A DNA stretch of 64,000 bases from Gentiana macrophylla (lineage: Eukaryota; Streptophyta; Magnoliopsida; Gentianales; Gentianaceae). The translations under genes and the position numbers were made by a program. Within the stretch, counting starts at the first letter, position 1. Each line of letters starts with the position of its first letter. The stretch is from positions 34,572,498 to 34,636,497 of the forward strand of contig CM047810.1 in assembly GCA_026214975.1 (NCBI GenBank), written 5' to 3'. Below are positions 1 to 10,614 of this stretch, in pieces. The notes beneath the pieces were generated by a model, which had not been told where the DNA came from, searched no databases, and saw only the letters and a program-made list of their open reading frames with translations.

Positions 1-1150
1 TCAAAGAAATCAAACTGGTGCATATACATCAAATAAAACAATCTGAAACCCCAGCACGATTGCCTTACCTTCAAATTATGCAAATTCATCAAATATAGTT
101 CATCGAAAGCAAGAAATCGGTGAAAATCCGAGAAAAAGAAAAATTTATAGCATTTGATTAAAATAAAACTTTAAAAGCAAAACTAACCAAAACATTCTCT
201 CAAATAAGCAATAATATATGCGGAAACAGGAAAGAAACTCCAACTACACAAACAGGAAGAAAAAAAAAAAACATGAAAGGAAAAAAGCAGAAATTAAGGA
301 AAAAAAAAAAAACTGCTCGATTTCGACGTCTCCCATGGCCGATCTGCTCCTTCTTCTCTTCTTTGAATCACTCCTAACACCCTTCCTGCAAATCTTTGCG
401 GCCGCTTCTCATCAACAGATCCAAAAAAAAAAAAAAAACCCTACCGTATTCTTCGACCACCTCTTCAAAAACAAACGACGCTCCTCATGGCCGATCTGCA
501 ACGAAAAGTACCACCAGTCCACCACCGCCACCGCTCCCAAGATCCTCCCCCCCGACCTTCTTCGGCAAGCGCAAGACCACTTCACCCTCCATCTCATGAT
601 ACACCTACGCTGCTGTATGGGTCTTCCATTCCCCCATCTCCGTCTTTTTTGTGATCCAAATCGGTGCTTGCCAAGCAAATAAACCATATCGTGAAGGAAG
701 AAAAATTGAAAGAGAATGTCAAAATCTGAGAATTTAATGGGAGATGTCTGTTGATTCTGATGGAGTTGGAAGTTAGATCATGAGGAGGGTTTTTGGAAGG
801 AGATCGTGGGTGGGAAAGCACGGAGAGGGCAATGAATTTTTACGGGAGTGGGGAGATTGAGGGGAATAGAGGTTTGCCGAGGAAGAGGTGGGGAAGTTTA
901 TCAGATGAGTCGCAGTTTTTTTTTAATACTAATAAAAAGAAATTAACCAACCCACTATTAGCACAACACCCACTATTAGCACAACTTCCATTCTAACTTC
1001 CCACTATTCCATATTCAATTTTTTAATAAGATTTTTCTTTTTTTTTGTACCGGGTTATGGGGCAGGGAAAACAGGTTTTACAATGTAATTTCCGGGTCAA
1101 ATAGCGGGTAATTGGGTTAAAACCCTTCCTCTATATATATATAGTATAGA
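1..1150 (-). mobile_element. Helitron 5' end region, truncated by the window edge
   Basis: Read on the minus strand, the element begins TCTATACTATATATATATAG at 1150, with A immediately 5' of the TC, as expected for Helitrons, which insert between A and T. The whole 1-1150 stretch is a reverse-complement copy of 2830 to about 3965, differing mainly in homopolymer lengths and small indels. It includes the same purine-rich leader, the CCATGGCCGATCTG motif and the poly(A)-rich tracts. The element continues left beyond the window, so its 3' hairpin and CTRR end are not seen. The open frames inside are low complexity (Lys-, Ser- and Pro-rich) and occur in mirrored form in both copies. I do not treat them as genes. 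Confidence 0.8.
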
Positions 1151-1668
1151 TACTTGGATAGTTAATGCATTAGAAACTTGTAGTAGAATGTGTCATTCTC
1201 GATCTCTGACCTATATCGTAAAAATCCTGCATGCGGTCGACCCTGTCCCTAAATAACAGTATTGGAATCCTTTGTAGTCTTTCTATTGCCGGAAAATACC
1301 ATTCTTGCAGCTTAATTTCTCCATCATCATCATTCTTGATGCTCTTCGTATCAGGTCTGCACAAAACGGAATATTTACGTCCAATTAGTTTAATAATCCT
1401 CTCTTGTCTACTTCATTACAAAGATAAATCTGAAAACAACAAATTGAAGAATATTTTCCTCGTATTGAATTTTGAATTGAATGAGTATATTCGACATTTA
1501 AATCAATATCAACATAATAATATCAAAGGGTTGTTGATAAAGATAAGGAGGTAAATGGTTCTTTAATATTATATATTATATATTCATCTGAATACGTCGT
1601 ACATATATACACTTGCAAAATAAATTATCCGGGTAGAAAGCTTTATCTATTGCAATGTTTTAACCAAG

Positions 1669-1835
1669 ATTCTCTCAAGTAACTTAAGGGTAAAGTTAGT
1701 GTTTTTACATATAATGAACTAAACTACGTTATTTTGGAAAAAGTTAATCAATGGCTAGATGTTTTACACTTTTGGGGTGTGTGGTTGGATCATGTATACT
1801 TGAGAGAATATTTCCTCAAGTTACTTGAGAGGATC
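1669..1835. mobile_element. Probable small MITE
   Basis: The terminal inverted repeats are GATTCTCTCAAGTAACTTAA at 1669 and, read from the other strand at 1835, GATCCTCTCAAGTAACTTGA. About 20 of 22 bases match. Total length is about 167 bp with no coding capacity, which fits a non-autonomous DNA transposon. I could not define a target-site duplication, so the exact ends and superfamily are open. Confidence 0.5.
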
Positions 1836-1975
1836 CTATTATGTTTTATTTATTGATTGATTTTTTTAAAGAACATGGTGAGTTTGTTGCGGATGTTTTG
1901 TTGTTATTTCTATTTTGTTTTCTTTATTATTTTTATTTTGGCGTGATCAGAAAAATAGATATGCAGGTATAAGCT

Positions 1976-2052
1976 GGGTCGAAAACTGGGTTTGGATCAA
2001 AATTACGGGTAATTGTGTTAATTCTGCTCTTCTTTATGTATATAGATAGATA
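1976..2052 (-). mobile_element. Degenerate Helitron-like 5' terminus
   Basis: The stretch reading ...GGGTC...ACGGGTAATTGTGTTAATTCTGCTCTTC...TATATAGATAGA resembles the mirrored Helitron 5' end at 1080-1150 (GGGTC...GCGGGTAATTGGGTTAAAACCCTTCC...TATATAGTATAGA), with several substitutions. It appears to be an older minus-strand Helitron start lying between the two younger ones. The GATA microsatellite begins exactly at its end. Confidence 0.4.
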
Positions 2053-2066
2053 GATAGATAGATACG
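2043..2066. repeat. GATA microsatellite
   Basis: About six units of GATA in a row, abutting the degenerate Helitron-like terminus on its left. Confidence 0.85.
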
Positions 2067-2781
2067 GTCTAATTATGGTAGCACAAATATCAAAATATAA
2101 TAAAAATATTATGTAAGGTCTTTACTGGTGAATGCCGATTTATTTACATACCATAGTTACCTCAATGATTGTTCAATTTGTTTGTAATAATGAATATCTA
2201 CCCTTGATCTTTTAACTATATGATATGTAATGATTATAATTCCATAATTGATAGCTTAAAATGGCAAAAAAAATGTTTGCCCCAAAAAAGGGGCAAAAGA
2301 ATTGATTTCCAACTTGTGATATATGATGTGTATTTTATGTGATACATACGGCAAAAAGATTATTTAAGACTTTAGGGAGAATAAGAGATGGACGAAGAAG
2401 TTGAGTTATTGGATTAATTTATTATTTTAAAAGTGTTGGATTAAATTGTTTTTTAAAAGTTGGTGTGGAAATAATATAAAAATGTGGTGTAAAAGTAAAA
2501 AATCGTGGTGTAATTAAAAAAAGAAAAATATTGAAAATTAAGTGTGGTGCAAAGATAGATATGAGTTTTAGGTATGATGTGATGTATGGAGTGGTATAAT
2601 GATAGATTACCCGTAGTGCGAATAAAGACTCCCGATTAAAATATATCGGGTAGTCCTATTAAATGAAAATCATCAAGAAAATGGCATATTATCCGATTAA
2701 ATATAAAATTTAACATATGATTTCGTTTGCACTTTGGGAAAACAATTACTTCTTACCATTTATATTTCTAATATTTGAATG

Positions 2782-2783
<2 letters not shown>

Positions 2784-2829
<46 letters not shown>
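2784..2829. repeat. CA microsatellite followed by TA run
   Basis: About 18 CA units (2784-2819) run into a short TA stretch that ends exactly at the A-TC junction of the Helitron starting at 2830. AT-rich targets of this kind are usual for Helitron insertion. Confidence 0.9.
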
Positions 2830-2830
<1 letters not shown>

Positions 2831-3974
2831 CTATACTATATATATATAGAGGAAGGGTTTTAACCCAATTACCCGCTATTTGACCCGGAAATTACATTGT
2901 AAAACTGCTTTCCCGCCCCATAACCCGGTACAAAAAAAAAAAATCTTATTAAAAATTGAATATGGAATAGTGGGAAGTTAGAATGGAAGTTGTGCTAATA
3001 GTGGGTGTTGTGCTAATAGTGGGTTGGTTAATTTCTTTTATTAGTATTAAAAAAAAGCGACTATCATCGATAAACTTCCCCACCTCTTCCTCGGCAAACC
3101 TCTATTCCCTCAATCTCCCCACTCCCGTAAAAATTCATTGCCCTCTCCGTGCTTTCCCACCCACGATCTCCTTCCAAAACCCTCTCATGATCTAACTTCC
3201 AACTCCATCGAATCACAATGACATCTCCCATTAAATTCTCAGATTTTGACATTCTCTTTCAATTTTTCTTCCTTCACGATATGGTTTATTTGCTTGGCAA
3301 GCACCGATTTGGATCACAAAAAAGACGGAGATGGGGGAATGGAAGACCCATACAGCAGCGTAGGTGTATCATGAGATGGAGGGTGAAGTGGTCTTGCAGC
3401 CGAAGAAGGTCGGAGGGGAGGATACTGGAGCAGGTGGCGGTGGTGGACCTGGTGGTACTTTCTGGTTGCAGATCGGCCATGGGAGACGTCGTTTGTTTTT
3501 GAAGAGGCTGGTCGAAGAATACAGGTAGGGTTTTTTGTTTTTTTTTTTTGGATCTGTTGATGAGAGAGCAAATGCAAAGATTTGCAGGAAGGGTGTTAGG
3601 AGCAGATTCAAGAAGAAGAAGGAGCAGATCGGCCATGGGAGACGTCGAAATCGAGCAAGGTTTTTTTTTTTCCTTAATTTCCTGTTTTTTTCCTTTCATG
3701 TTTTTTTTTTCTTTCCTGTTTGTGTAGTTGGAGTTTCTTTCCTGTTTCCGCATATTATTGCTTATTTCAGAGAATGTTTTGGTTAGTTTTGCTTTTAAAG
3801 TTTTATTTTAATCAAATGCTATAAATTTTTCTTTTTCTCGGATTTTCACCGATTTCACTGCTTTCGTGAACTATATTTGATGAATTTGCATAATTTGAAG
3901 GTAAGGCAATCGTCTGGGGTTTTCGATTGTTTTATTTGATGTATATGCACCGCTTTGATTTCTTTGATGTATCC

Positions 3975-4195
3975 CAAATCGTAAGCGAATGCAATCGTGG
4001 AGGCGGAAGGGAAATGAATGCAATCGCAGAGGTAGAAGGGAAACGAATGCAATCAATGAGGCAAAAGGGCAAACAAATGAAATAATGGAGGCAAAAGAGG
4101 AAACGAATGAAATTGCAGAGACAGAAGAGGAAACCAATGAGGTGGCGTAAGAGAAACGAATGAAGTGGTGGCGCTGCAAACGAGAGAACGAAAGA
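3975..4195 (+). repeat. Degenerate purine-rich minisatellite
   Basis: A loosely repeated unit of about 30 bp containing GAGGCAAAAGGGAAACGAAT-like text recurs six or seven times with substitutions, for example GGAAATGAATGCAATCG, GGAAACGAATGCAATCA and GGAAACGAATGAAATTG. Reading frames on both strands through it are repeat-derived and not evidence of a protein. Confidence 0.6.
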
Positions 4196-4700
4196 AGTGA
4201 AGGATGAGGTATACGAGGACGTAAGACACGAGCCGATTAAGGTTCGTAAGAGATGGGAGAGGAGGCCTGCAATAGGTTGATAGTCACGGTTGATAAGTTT
4301 GCGTAAGATGGCAACCACTGTAGAGATGAGAGTTTTTTTCTCAAGAAAAAAAAGATTCTGAGTCCGCACTAAGAGTAAGTAACTTTCGACTCTCCAACAT
4401 CTTCCTTTTTAGAAAAATCCTAACTTCCTAAGAAATGTTGGTTAATTTGGTTTTAATCTTGATCAAAGTTGATTAGCACATGCTTCCTCATATTTGAGAT
4501 TTTTTTTCCAGGCAGCTTTGCTTTTAAATTACTATGATTGGGGTTTACAGATTTCACTGTTTTTCAGCGTCAAATTTGCATAACTTTTTAAGGTAGAGGA
4601 CTGACGGTGGATGAAATAAATGATGAGCTGGGGTTTCATTGTTTTATTTGATGTATATGTACCAGTTTGTGTTCTTTGATGTATTTGTATAATGGTACAG

Positions 4701-5072
4701 GTTAACGCGTTGGATCCAAAATTGGGTGTGTTGCACGACGAATGTGCTAAGTCTGCTGTAGAATGGTGTATAAACAAGATGCGCGTTGGTTATGTGATGG
4801 ACTTTCACGAATACATGAGAGTTGCTGCGAGACTGGGTGCGTTTAACAAGGATTGTGAACTTTTGCTTCATGAATGTGCTAAGTCTGCTGCAGAATTGTG
4901 CATAAAGAAGATCCGGTTTGGAGCTTTGGTGGACAAACTTGATAAAAGGACAATATTGGAGAGTGAATTAATTGAGGTTCAGAGGATGGAGAAGGCTCTG
5001 ATGGAGAGACTAATGGCTTTCAAAAGGAGCTTAATGGTAAACAATGTGGGAGGTGCAGTTATGGATGACAAG
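4701..5072 (+). CDS. Uncharacterised exon-like coding segment carried by the Helitron
   Basis: A 124-codon open segment is flanked by a canonical acceptor (TGGTACAG before 4701) and donor (AAG before GTATCA at 5073), so it looks like an internal exon with both phases zero. Composition is protein-like, unlike the surrounding homopolymer-rich DNA. It shows an internal duplication: LHDECAKSAVEWCINKMRVG near residue 12 and LHECAKSAAELCIKKIRFG near residue 56, then a charged helical C-terminal part. I do not recognise the family. It may be a captured host exon or part of a Helitron-lineage gene. The DNA just upstream (about 4545-4690) repeats sequence at about 3845-3965, so the segment sits in an internally duplicated region. 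Confidence 0.45.
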
Positions 5073-5451
5073 GTATCAAAGAATTACAATTTTTTTTTTT
5101 TTTTTTTTGGGTGCAAAGCCTTTAAAAATCTGATGGAGTCCTTGGGGAACATAAGGATGAATCGATTTATCTCGCATTTTCAGCCCAATAATTCCTTTTT
5201 GATTTATTTTGGGATGCAAAAGGTTAATGTTTGAATCAATTGTTTGCCTCAGTAAAATTCATGTAGATTGTTGAAATTATGTGTACGCTTTTTTTTAAGT
5301 TGCCATTTTTCTATTTCACGTTGTCTGCTCTGCTCGCACTTTCACAACCATGATTTGCTTGATAGTTATTCTAATTAAATTTGCTTTCAATCTTTTGTGA
5401 ATTTAGCACTATTCTCTTAAAGTGTAAGACGGCATTACTCGAACGTCAAAT

Positions 5452-5523
5452 TTTATATGTGTTTTCCAAAGTGTTTCCTGGCAAGTCTTTATATGTGTTT
5501 TCCAAAGTGTTTCCTGGCAAGTC
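5452..5523. repeat. 36-bp tandem duplication
   Basis: Two perfect adjacent copies of a 36-bp unit beginning TTTATATGTGTTTTCC and ending GGCAAGTC (5452-5487 and 5488-5523). Confidence 0.9.
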
Positions 5524-5969
5524 TTAAAAACACATGTTTTGTCAATTGAAAGTTAATAAGAAGATATCCGAGATTGCATTCTTCAATTAAGTGTTAACTA
5601 TAGGAATCTTCTATATTGATGGTGAGATGAAATTTGAACGGATGGCATTTCATCCCACAACACAAACAATATGATGTACACACACATCAACTCAACGTAT
5701 GTCGCATGTGAACTAGAAAAGAAGTTAAGCCTTGGCATATTTTTCAACCCTAATGTCCCAAAACTAGAACAATTGAGTCATTAGCATGTTCTTGCCTTCA
5801 TGATGTCAAATGATTAAGTTGATGTTGACCATTTGTGACGTATATTTGATCTATAAACCATTCCCTGCATAAGGGTATGCTTGGATCACGACCTGGGGTT
5901 ACAATGCTTTGAGTAAGAGCAAAAGCTATATTATTAGGCACAACATTGATAACATTTTTTTTTGGGTTT

Positions 5970-6010
5970 GTGTGGGTGTGGGTGTGGGTGTGGGTGTGGG
6001 TGTGGGTGTG
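5970..6010 (+). repeat. GGGTGT hexamer array
   Basis: About seven units of GGGTGT on the plus strand. The regular spacing of GGG triplets gives the plus strand clear G-quadruplex potential. It lies inside the 2830-8128 Helitron. Confidence 0.9.
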
Positions 6011-8097
6011 TCACGTTGTTGTAACTTGCTGTTAATGGTGGTGAACAAAACCAAAAGGTGAGTCTCTGAAAAATATACAACCATCGAATTTAAAGATTTA
6101 GAACAAACGTATGTTTATTATATTTTTGGGCCCTATTTCACATTATGTTTCAATCTGAAGACAACCCGTGTTCAGCCGGTAAAGCTACCGACGGCCAGGT
6201 TTGGTTGAATTCTTATGTCTGCCCTATTTTATGAATTGAATGAGAGTGGTTCGTTATTTATTTTTTTATGTTTCAATCTGAGATTGATGTTTCGTTTCAT
6301 TGCTTGCTGGTGCATAAAATGGGCGGAAGAAAATACAAAGCTTCTGGCTGAAGTTTCAGTTGGATGCTCCAATATATCCGCCAAAGGTAGAGTAGAAGAT
6401 TGAAGCTATTCCAACTTCCAGATGGTTTATTAAGTGATTCGGCCTGTTCCGGTAGGCTGATGATGAAAAAGGTAATTCGGTTTTAAGATTTTTATACATA
6501 AAGATGCTTTCTTGGAATCGAAATAGTTGTAACCATTCCGTAGGAAAATGTTTTGATCGACTACTATGAATTATTGTTTGTGCAGAGTGCATTTGTTCTA
6601 TGAATTGTTTTATTTCTTCTGTTTTTAGTTGTTATGGTTTTTTAATTGCCCTTTTACATTCCCATTTGTGCTTTTGTGGACAAGATTTGACCGATACATG
6701 TTCTAATCATTGTCATGAAAGCGACAAGAAGACTTGATACTCAAGCTACCAGTAAAATCGATCAAAGTTGATAGATTTTTTTGTGATCCAAAGAGGTCCA
6801 AATTTCAACTTTCTACATCTCAGTATGTTTTTTTTTTGGTGGTGGTGGTGGTCATACAATTTTTATTTTTAGGAAGTGGAGACAACATTTTAAGAAGCAA
6901 GTTGTTTTACAAAGGTGAAAAAACCAATTCAATGAAGAATTGAACGCCGCTTGCTTTGTTGTGCTGTTTTTCTCATGACTTTGAGATGTGTTTTGGACCA
7001 AGTATAGCTGCTGCAATTGGTGTTGCTGAGCTAAGTTTTCTTTACCACTTTCGTATGAATAATTTATGAGTGTTGAGGATTTGTGAGTGTTAGTTTTTCA
7101 CTTTTTCAGGACTTCTATCATGTTTAATGCAACATAGAGAAATGTGTTTGCCTACGTTTCTAATTTACTTTTTGCCCTTTCCATTTCAAAGGTGAAAATC
7201 TTCCAAATTGAATTGCATTAAATTACATTAACCTTCATTGCCTTGAGGTCCATAAACACATTCTTTCAAATGATGCAAATGGTGGCGCAAATATCTTTTT
7301 AAGCATTCTTTTGCATTCATTAATGTTCTGTTTTTTTAGGTTGATTTCCAAATCATGAGTGGTCTTTTTTTTTTTTCTTTTTTGGTTGTATATGTCATTG
7401 CTAATCATCATTCCTGATGAATTTGTTACTATCTGTTCTTACTAACTTGGGTTTCCATTATGGAATTTTTATGGTTTACACTGTGAACAACTCTGATTTT
7501 TATTGAAATTTGTTTTCTTTGCTAAATATTCATTATTCTTCTTTGTAGTGTAATTCATCATTGCAACGTTGGAGGATTGGGTGAAGCGGAAAATATGCTT
7601 TGTGAAGAAAATGAAATTGAGAGTGTACTCAAAATCTATATGTTTTAGTAGACTATCAAAATCAGGGTACTCAAAATTCCATATTGAATTGCCACCGCAT
7701 AACTAAAGGTTGTACTTTCTATTTTCTCATAGAAATTTTACATCAACAGGTGCCTTCATTGGCCTTCCCTAATTAGCCATAATGACAATTAATGTTAACA
7801 GAACAAGTGAAAATTAATGTATGACTTTTGACAATTAATGATAACTTTTTCGCTACCTCAAAGGAAGTTTGCAAAAGAGAGGATACAAGTGCTTATTGAC
7901 ATAAAGCAATTAGGATTTTTATAATTTGTATGTGGCTTTGTAATTTTCATTATTTTCATGTGCTTATTGAAACTAGGATTTTTATAATTTGCATCATATG
8001 GATTTTTTAGTTTTAAGGTAACCGCAACAGAGGACACTGGTGAAAAATGAAATGAATCCCGAAAACAATTGATGCCTTTTTCCTTTCATTTTACGTC

Positions 8098-8128
8098 ACC
8101 CGTGCATTATGCACGGGTTTCATACTAG
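8098..8128 (+). other. Helitron 3' terminal hairpin and CTAG end
   Basis: ACCCGTGCA, loop TTA, TGCACGGGT forms a 9-bp stem and is followed by TTCATACTAG. This is the rolling-circle termination signal of the Helitron that begins at 2830. Confidence 0.85.
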
Positions 8129-9360
8129 TATATATATATATATATATGGGTTAAGGGTCAATATTTAAAAAATTTAGCGGTTCAATTATGTGTATATATA
8201 AAACTTTTCAATTAGTGAAAAAATACATATAAACAAATTTTCTTTTTATTTTTTTAAGGATCAATTGATTCTTTTTCTTCCACTTAGCGCCGCCCCTATT
8301 TAGGCAAAGTTTTAAAGTTTTAATTGAAGTGATAGACTACAATATGTCACTTCTATTGTTTTTTTCCAGATCACAACCGTAGATTTTGTTCATGGTTATA
8401 GTTGTATTGTTTTTATTTTATTTTTTATTAATATAGTATTTTTTTTCATTAACACACCCCACCCCGTGGACACGAAGCTTCTTGCTAGATTCCCTCTTTA
8501 TTTAAAAAAAAAGTTTCAATGCTCTCACTATATATTATGATCCTTATCTGCATTTTATCTTAAGAAATTCATGTCCTATATATAGCTTAAAGGCTAATGG
8601 GTTTTGCTGTCAATCTAACATGCATGCCTTGATGGGTAAAAAAAAAGTTATAGATAAGTTTGTATTGCATTTCGAAACGCGTTCTTTAATTTCATAGACA
8701 CCGATGTTGTGTGTGTGTGTTTATTTTTATTTTTTTTTTTTTACAATTTTTCGATGACTTCATGAACTTTGGGGCTTTATATATTTTAGGTGGCAACAAT
8801 GAATCCATTTGATCTTCTTGGTGATGATGATACCGAGAGTCCAACCAAACTAATTGTCACTAAGAAGGCAAGAGCGGAAGGTTTAAAGGAATGTGTGAGT
8901 TTTGAAATGAGGTGTAAAGGGATGTGTGAATTGTGAAATGATAATGAATAGACATGCAGTTTCTATGGTTTAGATGTTTTTTACCTTAAACTATAATTTT
9001 TTTTTTTTTTGTGCAATGTCAAAGACTTCGTTAGTCTTTCAACTAATCAACTACTATATTCCTTCTATACACATTTGTTTGTACATTTACCTTCAGAGTT
9101 TAAGGTTTTTGGCGGTATGGAATCTTTAAACTTACATGTAATCAAGCTTTTTGTATTTCCCGTGCACAGTACGGATATGCACGGATTTTATTCAAGATAA
9201 TGAATTTTATTTTAGAAGTAATTCGTGTCCAAACAAAGTTTCTTGATAGATTCCCTTTTTATTTTCAAAAAACGTAGAAGTATCAAATTTTCATTGCCCT
9301 CGATATTTTATTTTTAAAATTTTCATTTGTCCCATGCATTATGCATGGGTTGGTTTCTAG
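8129..9360 (+). mobile_element. Second Helitron tail with its own 3' end
   Basis: A second 3' terminus, CCCATGCA-TTA-TGCATGGG (9331-9349) followed by TTGGTTTCTAG ending at 9360 and then T, lies 1.2 kb after the first. Between them is Helitron-like tail sequence: a decayed hairpin near 9158-9185 (CCCGTGC...GCACGG), and two related copies of a CGTGTCC/CGTGGAC...TTCTTGATAGATTCCC stretch (near 8465 and 9225). A captured exon sits at 8790-8936. No separate TC start is obvious. The segment may be the tail of an older Helitron into which the first inserted, or a read-through product sharing the 2830 start. Confidence 0.6.
8790..8936 (+). pseudogene. Captured first coding exon of an RGG/Stm1 (hyaluronan/mRNA-binding) family gene
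   Basis: After an intron-like acceptor (ATATTTTAG at 8789) the sequence reads GTG GCA ACA ATG, giving MNPFDLLGDDDTESPTK from 8799. Plant RGG-repeat RNA-binding proteins of the Stm1/SERBP1-like family begin with MAT-NPFDLLxDDDxEDPxxL, so this is a clear N-terminal match. The expected first ATG appears as GTG. Similarity fades after about 30 residues, and the frame runs to a TGA at 8934 in a GGTGTAAAGGGATGTGTG-like repeat. None of the RGG-rich remainder is present. It is a gene fragment carried in Helitron DNA. Confidence 0.65.
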
Positions 9361-9591
9361 TATATGTAGCTTATTTAGCATAATGATTGAAAATATAGCA
9401 AATATAAGTGCAATTTACAATTAAAGATCATGACATTTTTCAAAAACTACACGTGTAGGGAAGATAAGGCCCATCCACAGTTTCCACATGGCTCCAAAGG
9501 TTTTTGGATGTGCAACCATCGACCGTTTTATGTTTTTTTCCAACAATATGGTGCACCGGAATACTTAAATTGGCCATAAAACTCAGTAATA
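9361..9591. other. Intergenic, nothing recognised
   Basis: Moderately AT-rich sequence between the Helitron tail and the LTR relic. No frames, repeats or terminal structures were recognised. Confidence 0.5.
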
Positions 9592-10139
9592 AAAGGTTTG
9601 CATAGAAGTAATAAGTTTAAGGTATACTACCTTAAACAATAAATATGTGGTAAATTTAATAAAGTTCATAATTGACTGGAGTTCGGATCTCACAATCAAA
9701 TCACCATTAGTGCCAAGAACACTTAAAGTGTGACCGCATGATCCGGTCATTGGTGTAAGACACCTCAGTGGCTGCACTTATACGTGAAAGAGTTCACGTA
9801 GGACTACACTGATTTGATATGATGATCCCGTATTAAGTGCGTAACGAGAGATTTTAATTGAATCATTAAATGACCATTTATGGATTGAATCTTAAACTCA
9901 TGTGATTATAGACTCATGCATTTTCAATGGTGGCGCGTTGCTTCTGAGTATGTGATCGTCGATATGAAAATAAGAATGCAGGACCCTGGAGTTGTAATAT
10001 TAAGAGATCTTTTGTTTGAATTAGCCATTCGGATCTCTTCGTTCCTCCAAATCATCTTTATCTTCATACAAGTTCAGCTCGTTATTTACTTCCGAAAACA
10101 GCTCAGTCCTTGGTGTGGGCACTCATAACTCTGTTGGGA
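9592..10139 (+). mobile_element. Degenerate LTR relic related to the solo LTRs at 30553 and 39666
   Basis: The order of short blocks matches the solo LTRs: ACTGATTTGAT, then ...GTAACGAGA..., then GAATCATTAAATGACCATTTATGGATT, then CTTAAACTCATGTGAT. In the LTR at 30553 the same order is ACCGATTTGAT, GTAATCGAGA, GAATCAATGGATGATCATATTTATGG, CTTAATCCTGAGGTGAT. Identity is low, so this is an old copy or a sister family. Ends and target duplication could not be defined. Confidence 0.4.
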
Positions 10140-10153
10140 TAACGGCTTTAGAC

Positions 10154-10614
10154 CTATAGGTCAACGAAAAAAGTGTTCCTCGGTTGATGTAGATGGGTGG
10201 TTCTGCATGCCCATAAAATGTTATGAAGTTGATCTACCCAGTTAAGGTCTTCATTCTCCAATCTTGTTATAAATCCTCTGTTTAAAGTTTTGTTAGCTTG
10301 CTCAACTTGTCTATTGGCCTGTGGATGGCCAACTAACATGAAGTGTTGTTGAATATTCAGCTCGACGCACCATTCACATACTATCCCATCTGTGAACTAA
10401 AATCAATTTCAGAAATAAGAACTTTAGGCAAGCCAAATCTAAATTTTTGGATCGCTCCGGCCGTGATAGCTGCAAGTGGTTCAGCCTCAATCCACTTAGA
10501 GAAGTAGTCGATGGCGACCACCAAATATTTGACATTACCGAAAGCTTGGGAGAGAGGACCCATGAGATCAATTCCCCACTGATCGAAGGGCCAAAGGCTT
10601 GAGACTGGTATCAT
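10154..10614 (-). pseudogene. Ty3 integrase remnant
   Basis: Two frames overlap the integrase core. The upstream one has FDQWGIDLMGPLSQAFG, FSKWIEAEPLAAI and then LPKVLISEIDF. The downstream one has GHPQANRQVEQANKTLNRG and LENEDLNW...LHNILWACRTT. The first two catalytic acidic regions are recognisable but the reading is broken between them, and the C-terminal domain is missing. It belongs to the decayed Tat-like element and cannot give an active enzyme. Confidence 0.75.

Larger units (their letters stand above)
1151..2829. other. Spacer between two head-to-head Helitrons
   Basis: AT-rich sequence of about 1.7 kb separates the two facing Helitron 5' ends. It holds a probable MITE (1669-1835), a degenerate Helitron-like 5' end (about 1976-2052), a GATA microsatellite (2043-2066) and a CA/TA microsatellite next to the right-hand Helitron. 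No coding region is convincing; the longest frame (1231-1554) has no recognisable domain and biased composition. Confidence 0.6.
2830..8128 (+). mobile_element. Non-autonomous Helitron, complete ends
   Basis: The 5' end is TCTATACTATATATATATAG at 2830, preceded by A (2829). The 3' end is a 9-bp stem hairpin ACCCGTGCA/TGCACGGGT (8098-8118) followed ten bases later by terminal CTAG (8125-8128), with T next (8129). TC start, 3' hairpin, CTRR end and A/T target are the defining Helitron features. The 5.3-kb body encodes no visible Rep/helicase protein, so it would depend on an autonomous relative. It carries a spliced-exon-like coding segment (4701-5072), a degenerate minisatellite and short tandem repeats. 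Its first 1.1 kb is mirrored at 1-1150. Confidence 0.85.

Noticed and set aside
218..682. 154-codon frame and mirrored frames at 3286-3753
   Set aside because: Lys-, Ser- and Pro-rich translation of homopolymer-laden Helitron DNA. Frames differ between the two copies and no domain is seen.
4692..5234. A complete 180-codon gene
   Set aside because: The frame runs past a good splice donor at 5073 into a T run and low-complexity sequence. Only the 4701-5072 part looks like coding DNA.
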